A stretch of 26,165 bases of DNA, taken from positions 1 through 26,165 of the forward strand of contig JBPBPY010000012.1 in the NCBI GenBank assembly GCA_050954505.1. Direction: 5' to 3'. Within the stretch, counting starts at the first letter, position 1; each line of letters starts with the position of its first letter. Below the pieces are notes generated by a model, which saw nothing but the letters and a program-made list of their open reading frames with translations, had not been told where the DNA came from and did no database searches. The translations under genes were made by a program, and so were the position numbers. Below are positions 1-5,836 of this stretch, piece after piece. This stretch comes from JAQGMO01 sp050954505. GTDB lineage: Bacteria; Pseudomonadota; Gammaproteobacteria; Burkholderiales; Burkholderiaceae_D.

Positions 1-41
1 ATCACGTCCCGCCCGCAAGTAAGCGCACCAGGGGAAAAGCC

Positions 42-344
42 ATGAACTCCAAACAGAAACGCGGATGGCGTCGGCATATCCTTGCGCAGCTTGCCAGCGT
101 GACCACCAAAGACCTCGCAGAAGCTTATGCAGAATCTATGAAAAAGATGGAGCAAGCCCAAGATTACATCAAACAACTGGAAGGACGCATTGCCGAACTG
201 GAGCAAGTAAGCGCGGCTGATGCAGCTCGACTTGACCATCTATTTCATATGGCAGAAGAACGTATGCGATATGACACAAAATTCGGTAAAGAAAAATGGT
301 TGCAGTTTATTGATTGGGCCATGGCTAAGGAAGTGCAGTCATGA
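42..344 (+). CDS. Small coiled-coil phage-type protein, unknown function
   Basis: A 100-residue protein of no recognised family. The N-terminus is basic (KQKRGWRRH). Residues about 20-65 are rich in Glu, Lys, Gln, Ala and Leu with heptad-like spacing (KKMEQAQDYIKQLEGRIAEL), which suggests a coiled coil. No signal peptide, membrane segment or catalytic motif is visible. A purine-rich GGGGAAA ribosome binding site lies just before the ATG. A short open frame ending in TAA at 20-22 may be the tail of a preceding gene that starts outside the window. The stop codon overlaps the next start as ATGA, so it is the first visible member of a translationally coupled set in the element. A scaffold or DNA-associated role is possible but not shown. 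Confidence 0.65.
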   Translation: MNSKQKRGWRRHILAQLASVTTKDLAEAYAESMKKMEQAQDYIKQLEGRIAELEQVSAADAARLDHLFHMAEERMRYDTKFGKEKWLQFIDWAMAKEVQS

Positions 345-514
345 GCAAACATGAAATTTACTTAGGTCAGGTTCTGCAAGGGCTTTGTGCAAATCCTTCA
401 GTGTTTGCGCCGAATGGCATCTCCGGCTGGTCGCTTGTGAATTGCACGATTGAGCAGTTAGTCGAACTAGCCACACAGATCGCGCATACAGCCTGCGCAC
501 AGGAGCCGAAATGA
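341..514 (+). CDS. 57-residue hypothetical protein in the coupled phage gene set
   Basis: This short gene is called from its position. Its ATG at 341 overlaps the previous stop (ATGA at 341-344), and its own TGA at 512-514 overlaps the next ATG at 511. The protein begins MSKHEIYLGQVLQGL, has a central GISGWSLVN stretch, and ends in a short helix-prone segment (EQLVELATQIAHTA). There is no signal peptide, membrane segment or recognisable motif. The start/stop overlaps on both sides are the main evidence that it is real. Function is unknown; it resembles many small accessory proteins encoded beside phage integrases. Confidence 0.6.
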   Translation: MSKHEIYLGQVLQGLCANPSVFAPNGISGWSLVNCTIEQLVELATQIAHTACAQEPK

Positions 515-966
515 CCGACACACTCGAAGCGCTCAAATCACTGCCAGGATATGACATGCGCGAGGTGCAAGACCACATGGAAATGGTTCAGCATGAGTTC
601 GGCGCATGGATACTCAAAAAGGACGCTATCGCCGCCCTGCAAGCCGAGCAAGGGCAGGAGCCGGTAGCGCATGCTTGGTTTCATCGTGGCTTGGTCAATT
701 TCGATGCCGAGGACTCTTTAAGCTTACTCGATAACGGCAAGACTATCGACCTATACGCCACGCCTCAACCCACCCTACCCGCAGGGCAATGGGTAAGCGT
801 GAAGGAGCGGTTGCATAGCGACATTATGAAACTCAAACCGAGGCCGGGCCAGGCATCAGGGTCAGCCTTAGCACTATACGGACTCGGATTCATAGCTGCA
901 CGCCACGCCGCCGCCGAATTGGTCGCTGGCTTCGACTCAACCGATGCAGGAGGTAAGACAGCATGA
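511..966 (+). CDS. Phage-type hypothetical protein with PxGQWVSVKERL motif
   Basis: A 151-residue protein. Residues about 50-90 contain EPVAHAWF and LYATPQPTLPAGQWVSVKERL-like text. The pattern of 'EPVA...LYATPQP' followed by 'W-V-S-V-K-E-R-L' recurs in small accessory proteins of proteobacterial phages, some annotated as DUF551-like. The C-terminal half (about 110-140) is Ala-rich and helix-prone (GLGFIAARHAAAELV). No catalytic motif is seen. Both ends overlap neighbours by 4 nt as ATGA, so translation is probably coupled to genes on either side. The phage association is fairly clear, the biochemical role unknown. Confidence 0.7.
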   Translation: MTDTLEALKSLPGYDMREVQDHMEMVQHEFGAWILKKDAIAALQAEQGQEPVAHAWFHRGLVNFDAEDSLSLLDNGKTIDLYATPQPTLPAGQWVSVKERLHSDIMKLKPRPGQASGSALALYGLGFIAARHAAAELVAGFDSTDAGGKTA

Positions 967-1865
967 GCGATCTGAAGCTGAAAAAGATTGTAACGATTGC
1001 GCCAGCTTTCATTGAGGTCGAGGCTGAGGTTCGGTATTGGGACGACGCAACTGTAAATGGCGTCGTAGATGAGGACGGCAGCCGCATTCCTTGCCGTACT
1101 GGCGAATGCTGGACGCCGACGATCGATCTTCGCACGGGCGCCGTGATCGGCTGGCCATCGGGGACAACGGCAAGTGTGCATTACAAGGTTTGTGACCAAG
1201 GCTTGTACTGGTTGCTCGATGCATCAGGCCATCGTGTCGCGAAACGTCGAGGTCATTACGTTCCAGACGAAATACTTTGCATCGAAGAAAACGGCTATGG
1301 CGATTACATCATCTTGGAAATCGGCAGCGACGGATTAATTCAAGGCTGGGCGCCGCCAGAAATCGAAGGCGATGATGATGAAGGCGATTCGATGTGGATG
1401 CTTATCGAGCACGCCGCACCTACGCCACCCGCACCGCAGCCAAGGACGCATGAGGTTTTTGCGCTTGTGCATGGCAGGGATATGGCGGACGGAGACCGGG
1501 TATCTCTGGCTATGCTTGAAGGCGATGAATACACATTCACCGACGGCGATTGCTTTGTGCGTGACGGCGATACGCTTGACGGGTTCCCGGCTGAATTCCT
1601 GACGCTCTATCAATTAGAGCAACTGATTTCCACTTATCCAGTTTGCGATCTGGTGCAAGTTGATGATTCTGGCAAGGTGGCGCAGCCAATGACGGATGAC
1701 GTGTCGTATGAAATCGTTCAGGACGATATGGTGGTGGCCAGCGCAAGCGGTCCAGGTGCAAAGCGCGAAATCATGCATTACGCCGCCCAGTATCAGCAGG
1801 ACGGCCCTTTGGAGATATTCAAGGTGGTCCGGACGGCATTGCTCGCAGCGCAGGAGGTGAAATGA
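963..1865 (+). CDS. Phage-type hypothetical protein, about 300 residues, two-part layout
   Basis: The largest accessory gene of the element in this window. Residues 1-130 are rich in Asp, Gly and aromatics (VRYWDDATVNGVVDEDGSRIPC, then GDYIILEIGSDGLIQGW), look like a compact beta-rich domain and resemble proteins often seen in phage accessory operons. An acidic, Pro-rich linker follows (about 133-160; EGDDDEGD, then PTPPAPQP). The second half (about 160-300) ends with a helix-prone segment (KREIMHYAAQYQQDGPLEIF) of a type also found alone in phage proteins. The protein may therefore be a fusion of two small phage modules. It is strongly acidic. The start overlaps the previous stop and the stop overlaps the next start (both ATGA). 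No enzymatic motif is recognised. Confidence 0.75.
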   Translation: MSDLKLKKIVTIAPAFIEVEAEVRYWDDATVNGVVDEDGSRIPCRTGECWTPTIDLRTGAVIGWPSGTTASVHYKVCDQGLYWLLDASGHRVAKRRGHYVPDEILCIEENGYGDYIILEIGSDGLIQGWAPPEIEGDDDEGDSMWMLIEHAAPTPPAPQPRTHEVFALVHGRDMADGDRVSLAMLEGDEYTFTDGDCFVRDGDTLDGFPAEFLTLYQLEQLISTYPVCDLVQVDDSGKVAQPMTDDVSYEIVQDDMVVASASGPGAKREIMHYAAQYQQDGPLEIFKVVRTALLAAQEVK

Positions 1866-2026
1866 ACTCTTTCCCGTGGATTGGCGCTGGATGCGACAAA
1901 TGCGGCAGCACAGGGATTCACGCCTGCATCGGCCAGCGAGTGGAATGGACGCAAGCAGATATTGATAGGCTTAACGCTGCGCTGGACAAGATGGAAGATG
2001 AGCATGCTAATGGGGGTGGGGAATGA
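1862..2026 (+). CDS. 54-residue Cys-containing hypothetical protein
   Basis: Called from the continuing chain of overlapping starts and stops: ATG at 1862 shares ATGA with the previous stop, and TGA at 2024-2026 shares ATGA with the next ATG at 2023. The protein begins MNSFPWIGAGCDKCGSTG and has a third Cys at residue 22, so a small metal site or a degraded zinc-ribbon half is conceivable. Residues about 30-48 form an amphipathic helix (QADIDRLNAALDKMEDEHA). It has no known family. Its context is the accessory operon upstream of xis and int. Confidence 0.6.
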   Translation: MNSFPWIGAGCDKCGSTGIHACIGQRVEWTQADIDRLNAALDKMEDEHANGGGE

Positions 2027-2385
2027 CGGATCGTGAATTGCTGGAACTGGCGGCAAAGGCTGCTGGGTATGCCGTGCGGTGGCATGGGAATTGGCAGTGC
2101 TTCGTTCACGAGCGCCCTTTCAATACCAACAATCCACCAACGCTTGCAGGGCAGCGCCATGTTTGGAGCCCACTTACGGACGATGGTGACGCGCTGCGCC
2201 TGGCGGTGGCGCTGCGGCTTCAAATTGATCTTGAAACACCAGGCACGGTGTTCGTCAGTAATTTTGGCTGGTTCGCATTCATGCGCGAAAACTGCCGCAA
2301 TGACGCTGAAGCCGCCACCCGCCGCGCCATCGTTTGCGCAGCCGCTGAAATTGGAAGATCAATGCAGGAACAGGGAGGGAATTGA
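2023..2385 (+). CDS. Phage-type hypothetical protein, about 120 residues
   Basis: The protein opens with MTDRELLELAAKAAGY, followed by a Trp-containing central part (HVWSPLTDDGDALRLAVALRL). It ends with EAATRRAIVCAAAEIGRSM. This layout of 'LL..AA.AAG', 'W.PL.DDGDALRLAV' and 'A.RRAI..AAAEIG' recurs in small hypothetical proteins of phages and phage-like elements. No biochemical function is known to me. The ATG overlaps the preceding stop (ATGA). The gene ends two bases before the next ATG, so it stays in the same transcript. Confidence 0.7.
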   Translation: MTDRELLELAAKAAGYAVRWHGNWQCFVHERPFNTNNPPTLAGQRHVWSPLTDDGDALRLAVALRLQIDLETPGTVFVSNFGWFAFMRENCRNDAEAATRRAIVCAAAEIGRSMQEQGGN

Positions 2386-2387
2386 AG

Positions 2388-2576
2388 ATGACCAATCGAT
2401 TTTTCTTGTTTTGGGTCTTGTTTTGGATGCCGGTTAACTGCATCGTTTTTCTACTGCTTAGCGATTGGATTGCATCAATGCAAAACAATGTCATGACTGG
2501 CGCGGCATTTCTGATCTATGCGTACTCAATGTTTGGACCAGCAATTTATGCGGCCTGCATGAAAAGGGGAGATTGA
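2388..2576 (+). CDS. Small two-helix membrane protein
   Basis: A 62-residue protein from the ATG at 2388. Two hydrophobic segments are visible: about residues 4-25 (FFLFWVLFWMPVNCIVFLLL) and about 38-56 (AAFLIYAYSMFGPAIYAA). The tail KRGD is short and charged. A GGGAGGGA ribosome binding site ends 7 nt before this ATG. An upstream in-frame TTG at 2382 would sit too close to it, so the ATG is preferred. Two short helices would suit a holin-like or superinfection/defence membrane peptide, but nothing specific supports either role, and the gene lies near int rather than in a lysis cassette. Confidence 0.6.
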   Translation: MTNRFFLFWVLFWMPVNCIVFLLLSDWIASMQNNVMTGAAFLIYAYSMFGPAIYAACMKRGD

Positions 2577-2578
2577 AG

Positions 2579-2920
2579 ATGCTGACAGTAAAGCAAGCGG
2601 CTAAAGAGCTTGGAATCTCTGCCAGTTCAGTCTATGCGATGGCAGCACCCCGAGGCCCTATTACCAGTATTCGGATCGGCAGAACGGTCCATTTCGAAGA
2701 GCAAGACATTGAGGAATTTAAAAGATCATGCCGGTTCATTTCGACAAAACAGAGCAGCGCTGGCGTTTCAAATTTGATCGCGTCATCACCGGAAGACAGT
2801 TTAGGGCGTCTAGACTTCTTCCTAAAGGCTGGAGCAAAGCCGAAGCTAACGCCTACGACCAGCGCGAAACCGCCAGGCTCTACGACGTTGCAACTGGTAA
2901 AGCGGAAGGGGAACCGCTAA
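2579..2920 (+). CDS. Helix-turn-helix protein, probable excisionase (Xis-like)
   Basis: A 113-residue protein. Residues 1-48 form a MerR/excisionase-type helix-turn-helix: MLTVKQAAKELGISASSVYAM, then RIGRTVHFEEQDIEEFKRS, the usual 'DNA-binding domain, excisionase family' layout. The ATG at 2579 has a GGGGAG site upstream; longer versions starting at 2465 would run through the preceding membrane-protein gene. Known proteins of this kind act as recombination directionality factors or small repressors. The integrase ATG (2728) falls inside codon 50, just where the HTH domain ends. The last 64 residues are therefore encoded in the same DNA as the integrase N-terminus in another frame, and they look low-complexity (Ser, Lys, Thr, Pro). 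The function of this tail is unclear. Confidence 0.7.
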   Translation: MLTVKQAAKELGISASSVYAMAAPRGPITSIRIGRTVHFEEQDIEEFKRSCRFISTKQSSAGVSNLIASSPEDSLGRLDFFLKAGAKPKLTPTTSAKPPGSTTLQLVKRKGNR

Positions 2921-3672
2921 TCGCGGCGGCGGTGAAACTCTATGTTGAAGAGCGCTGCCCGCAATTGAAGCATGGCGACAATCAGATCAAGGTCCTGGCC
3001 TACATTGGGTGGTCCTACAAGGACAAGACCATGGACAAGCTGCCAGAGGTGGCGCAGGAACTGTGCAAGTTTGAGGTGGGCAAAGTAGCGCCAGCAACGA
3101 TCAAGAACCGAATTGCCTACCTGCGCGCCGCGTGCGGGTATTACCTGAAAGCGCAGGGTAAGGGAAAGAAAGTGCCATCATTGGTGATGCCAGTAGTGAG
3201 CAACGAGAGAAAGATATTTATTGACCGTAGGCAAATGTTGCAGCTAGCCCGGTTATGCAAGCACCGGGAAACCCGCAAGGTCATTCGCATCGCGTTTTAC
3301 TCGGGCATGCGCTTGAGCGAGATATTACGATGCGGTGCATCGGCGGGCGTATTCGAGCTTCATGACACGAAGAATGGCGAAAGCCGAAACGTGCCGATCC
3401 ATCCGAAAATTGCCAGCCTGGCCCGCCTGTTGCCAATCCGAACGCAGCGAGGCATGATACAGCGGAGTTTCCGTGAGGCTAGAGACGCCTTCAATATGCC
3501 GGAATTGCATTTGCACGATGTTCGGCATTCTGCGGCGTCAAACATGGTCAATGCGGGAGTGGACCTGTATGTCGTCGGACAGGTCCTGGGTCACCGGGAT
3601 TTGCGAAGCACAAAGCGCTACTCTCACCTGAACACGGACACGCTGATGGCAGCGATCAGAAAAATCGGATAG
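2728..3672 (+). CDS. int: Tyrosine recombinase / phage integrase
   Basis: A complete 314-residue tyrosine-family site-specific recombinase. Residues about 1-55 form an arm-type DNA-binding region (RWRFKFDRVITGRQFRAS). About 65-150 is a core-binding helical domain, and about 160-314 is the catalytic domain. All catalytic residues are visible: Arg195 in SGMRLSEIL, Lys215 in DTKNGESR, His263 and Arg266 in HLHDVRHSAAS, His289 in LGHRD, and nucleophile Tyr298 in KRYSHL. The first usable start is the ATG at 2728, since an in-frame TAA lies at 2719-2721. A GAGGA sequence sits about 12 nt upstream, a long spacing that suggests weak or coupled initiation. The next feature is tRNA-Ser, the probable target. 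The gene appears intact. Confidence 0.93.
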   Translation: MPVHFDKTEQRWRFKFDRVITGRQFRASRLLPKGWSKAEANAYDQRETARLYDVATGKAEGEPLIAAAVKLYVEERCPQLKHGDNQIKVLAYIGWSYKDKTMDKLPEVAQELCKFEVGKVAPATIKNRIAYLRAACGYYLKAQGKGKKVPSLVMPVVSNERKIFIDRRQMLQLARLCKHRETRKVIRIAFYSGMRLSEILRCGASAGVFELHDTKNGESRNVPIHPKIASLARLLPIRTQRGMIQRSFREARDAFNMPELHLHDVRHSAASNMVNAGVDLYVVGQVLGHRDLRSTKRYSHLNTDTLMAAIRKIG

Positions 3673-3693
3673 CAAAAACCTGTACAGTCGTCG

Positions 3694-3719
3694 TAAAAAA
3701 AGCCCCGGTTAAGGAGCTT
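3694..3719 (-). terminator. Rho-independent terminator after tRNA-Ser
   Basis: On the minus strand a 7-bp stem with one mismatch (AAGCTCC / GGGGCTT, loop TTAACC) is followed by a run of T. It sits 28 nt past the tRNA-Ser 3' end, in the right orientation to end that transcript. In the plus direction it lies 21 nt after the integrase stop but has no T tract there. Confidence 0.65.
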
Positions 3720-3747
3720 AATTTATACTGCTAACTACTTGATATTA

Positions 3748-3838
3748 TGGCGGAAAGGGTGAGATTCGAACTCACGGTACAGCATAACTGTACACTGGAT
3801 TTCGAGTCCAGCGCATTCGACCACTCTGCCACCTTTCC
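3748..3838 (-). tRNA. tRNA-Ser (anticodon CGA)
   Basis: The minus strand reads as a class II tRNA of 91 nt with an encoded CCA end. The acceptor stem is GGAAAGG / CCTTTCC with discriminator G. The anticodon stem is CTGGA / TCCAG around CTCGAAA, giving anticodon CGA, which reads UCG codons. A long variable arm (GTACAG / CTGTAC) is present, as expected for serine tRNAs. The T arm contains GTTCGAATC. It lies downstream of serS on the same strand. Its 3' end faces the integrase of the neighbouring element, so it is the likely attachment site; the tRNA remains intact. Confidence 0.95.
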
Positions 3839-3849
3839 TGATTCGGTCA

Positions 3850-3982
3850 CTGCATCGGCAAACTGCACCGACTTGCTGCACGAAGTCGCTGCACCAGCCA
3901 ACTTCGTTTCACTAATCGCGCTTTACTGCACGCTTCACTGCATATTCAAACACCGGTTTTTTCAAACTGTAGTTCAAACTGT
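3850..3982. repeat. Short-period repeats in the tRNA-Ser leader
   Basis: CTGCA occurs at 3850, 3863, 3876 and 3889, an exact 13-bp spacing, three of the four being CTGCAC. CTGCA recurs at 3926 and 3938 within a 12-bp-period pair (CTTTACTGCA / CTTCACTGCA). TTCAAACTGT is then repeated exactly at 3961-3970 and 3973-3982, again with 12-bp period. All lie between the tRNA-Ser 5' end and its likely promoter. Function is unknown; protein-binding repeats or simple tandem decay are both possible. Confidence 0.5.
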
Positions 3983-4000
3983 CAAGCAGCGAAGAGCGCG

Positions 4001-4009
4001 ATTATAGCA
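4001..4009 (-). promoter_or_regulatory. Extended -10 promoter, probably for tRNA-Ser
   Basis: The minus strand reads TGCTATAAT, a perfect extended -10 element (TGn then TATAAT). No convincing -35 is seen at 16-18 bp, which extended -10 promoters tolerate. The predicted start near 3993 gives a precursor leader of about 155 nt before the tRNA. A TTGACA-like hexamer on the minus strand at 3980-3985 has no good partner -10. Confidence 0.6.
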
Positions 4010-4060
4010 GACGGTTTTTGCGAAAGGAATAGCGCCAATGCAAATTCCGCCAACGATCAT

Positions 4061-5365
4061 TTACCCAGCAGTCCCGGCCGGCACGAGACGCGTCAAGCCG
4101 CCCATGTAGGGATGCAAGACGGCCGGGATATCGATGCTGCCATCGGCATGCTGGCCGTTTTCCAGAACCGCCACGAGCGTGCGCCCCACTGCCAGGCCGG
4201 ACCCGTTGAGCGTGTGCAGCAGCTCCGGCTTGCCGGCGGCGTTGCGAAAGCGCGCCTGCATGCGCCGGGCCTGGAAGGCTTCGCAATTGGAGATCGATGA
4301 AATCTCGCGGTAGGTTTTCTGCGCCGGCAGCCAGACCTCGATGTCATAGGTCTTGGCGGCGCCAAAGCCCATGTCGCCCGTGCACAGGGTGATCAGGCGG
4401 TATGGCAGTTCCAGCTTCCTCAGGATGGTTTCGGCATGGCCAACCATTTCTTCCAGCGCTGCATAGGAATGCTCGGGATGCACTACCTGCACCATCTCGA
4501 CCTTGTCGAATTGATGCTGGCGTATCATGCCCCGGGTGTCGCGGCCATAGCTGCCGGCCTCCGATCGAAAACACGGCGAATGCGCCGTCAACTTGATTGG
4601 CAAGGATTCCGCAGCAACGATCTGGTCGCGCACGGTATTGGTCAATGGCACTTCCGAAGTTGGAATCAGATACAGCGACTCGCCATCGCCTTCCTGGCCA
4701 CCCTTCTTCACCGCGAACAAGTCAGCCTCGAACTTTGGCAACTGGCCCGTGCCCTTCAAGGAATCGGCATTGACGATGTACGGTGTATAGCACTCGGTAT
4801 ATCCGTGTTCTTCGGTATGGATGTCAAGCATGAACTGCGCCAGCGCCCTGTGCAGGCGGGCGATACCGCCTTTCATGACCGCAAAACGCGAACCGGTGAT
4901 CTTCACGGCGGTATCGAAATCGAGTCCGAGCTGTGCGCCCAGGTCGACATGGTCGAGCACATCGAAATCGAACTCGCGCGGCACACCGACCTTGCGCACT
5001 TCCACATTGCCATGTTCATCCGCGCCCACCGGCACCGACTCGTGCGGCAGGTTGGGAATGGCCTGCATGAACTCGGCCAGCAACCCCTGTACGATCTCGA
5101 GCCGCGCCGCCGAGGTCTTCAATTCCTCATTGATGCCACCGACTTCCAGCATCACCGCCGACGCATCTTCGCCCTTGCCTTTCAACATGCCAACCTGCTT
5201 TGACAAGCTGTTGCGCTTGCCTTGCAAGTCTTCGGTATGGGTCTGGATGGATTTGCGTTCGGTCTCGAGCGCGTTGAAGGTGTCGACATCGAGGACGAAT
5301 TTGCGTGCCGCCAGGCGGGCGGCAATCGTCGTGATGTCTTTGCGTAGCAGTTGGATGTCAATCAT
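4061..5365 (-). CDS. serS: Seryl-tRNA synthetase
   Basis: A cytoplasmic class II aminoacyl-tRNA synthetase that charges tRNA-Ser (and tRNA-Sec where present) with serine using ATP. The 434-residue length is normal for the family. Residues about 25-105 form the long antiparallel coiled coil that grips the tRNA long variable arm. The catalytic core follows: motif 2 is visible as CFRSEAGSYGRDTRGMIRQHQF-type sequence around residue 270, and motif 3 as NGSGLAVGRTLVAVLEN near the C-terminus. The start is ATG at 5365 (MIDIQLLRKDI), the usual N-terminus. It has its own extended -10 promoter. A tRNA-Ser gene lies 222 nt downstream on the same strand. No anomalies were seen. Confidence 0.97.
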   Translation of the reverse strand: MIDIQLLRKDITTIAARLAARKFVLDVDTFNALETERKSIQTHTEDLQGKRNSLSKQVGMLKGKGEDASAVMLEVGGINEELKTSAARLEIVQGLLAEFMQAIPNLPHESVPVGADEHGNVEVRKVGVPREFDFDVLDHVDLGAQLGLDFDTAVKITGSRFAVMKGGIARLHRALAQFMLDIHTEEHGYTECYTPYIVNADSLKGTGQLPKFEADLFAVKKGGQEGDGESLYLIPTSEVPLTNTVRDQIVAAESLPIKLTAHSPCFRSEAGSYGRDTRGMIRQHQFDKVEMVQVVHPEHSYAALEEMVGHAETILRKLELPYRLITLCTGDMGFGAAKTYDIEVWLPAQKTYREISSISNCEAFQARRMQARFRNAAGKPELLHTLNGSGLAVGRTLVAVLENGQHADGSIDIPAVLHPYMGGLTRLVPAGTAG

Positions 5366-5397
5366 GGCGGGCTGTCAGGGCGCTTTGAAAAACGCCC

Positions 5398-5406
5398 ATT
5401 GTAGCA
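5398..5406 (-). promoter_or_regulatory. Extended -10 promoter for serS
   Basis: The minus strand reads TGCTACAAT (TGn plus TACAAT). Transcription would start near 5391, giving a leader of about 25 nt before the serS ATG at 5365. The -35 is weak. The element resembles the tRNA-Ser promoter nearby, so both genes probably depend on extended -10 recognition. Confidence 0.5.
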
Positions 5407-5457
5407 AGCTGGACGGCGCAAAAGCAGGCCCGGTCCAGCAACACGCCCTCCGGCCGT

Positions 5458-5790
5458 CTACAGGCCGACCACCATGCGCTCGAAAGCGGAAAGCGGTGTG
5501 CCGATGAGCGGCTTGCCGACATACTTGACCACCTTGACGACCGGATAATCGGTCAGCGGCTTGCGGCGGGTCTTCTGGTCTTCCCGTGCAAGGAAGTAGC
5601 GGTGTTCGTTGCCATTGACGGTCTTGAAGACATTGCCGTGATGGTAGTGCGTCGAGAGCATGATATTGCGCAGCATTTTCAAGGCCACTTCCTGGTTGAA
5701 TTTCACCCGGATGGCGTCGCGGATTTCAGCCAGCGTCATGTAGCTGTTTTCTTCAATCATTACCAATTTCATCATGTCAGATGCACGCAT
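5458..5790 (-). CDS. Conserved-looking small protein of unknown function
   Basis: A 110-residue protein that I cannot assign to a family. The first 45 residues are helix-prone (SYMTLAEIRDAIRVKFNQEVAL). A His-rich stretch follows (STHYHHGNVFK), then a basic, beta-prone C-terminal half (KTRRKPLTDYPVVKVVKYVGK). A winged-helix-like nucleic-acid-binding fold is conceivable, but no motif proves it. A perfect AGGAGG ribosome binding site lies 8 nt before the ATG, which argues for a real, well-translated gene. It sits between the S41 protease and serS on the same strand. No signal peptide or membrane segment is seen, so it should be cytoplasmic. Confidence 0.75.
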   Translation of the reverse strand: MRASDMMKLVMIEENSYMTLAEIRDAIRVKFNQEVALKMLRNIMLSTHYHHGNVFKTVNGNEHRYFLAREDQKTRRKPLTDYPVVKVVKYVGKPLIGTPLSAFERMVVGL

Positions 5791-5836
5791 GTTACGGTCC
5801 TCCTGGTTAGGTCGTTCGATAAGTTAATCCTGGGTG

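Larger units (their letters stand above)
1..3747 (+). mobile_element. Integrase-proximal end of a prophage or integrative element
   Basis: Seen: nine closely packed plus-strand genes, mostly short and of phage type, end with an excisionase-like gene and a complete tyrosine integrase. The integrase stops 75 nt before the 3' end of a tRNA-Ser gene. Base composition is visibly less GC-rich than in the chromosomal genes to the right. Known: tyrosine integrases commonly insert elements into the 3' end of tRNA genes, with int next to the tRNA. Inferred: the element runs leftward out of the window, so its other boundary, its size and whether it is intact cannot be judged. The right boundary probably lies inside the tRNA 3' half or just left of it. 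Confidence 0.8.

Noticed and set aside
3980..3985. TTGACA on the minus strand as the tRNA-Ser -35
   Set aside because: The sequence 17 bp downstream is an A run with no usable -10; the TGCTATAAT element at 4001-4009 is stronger.
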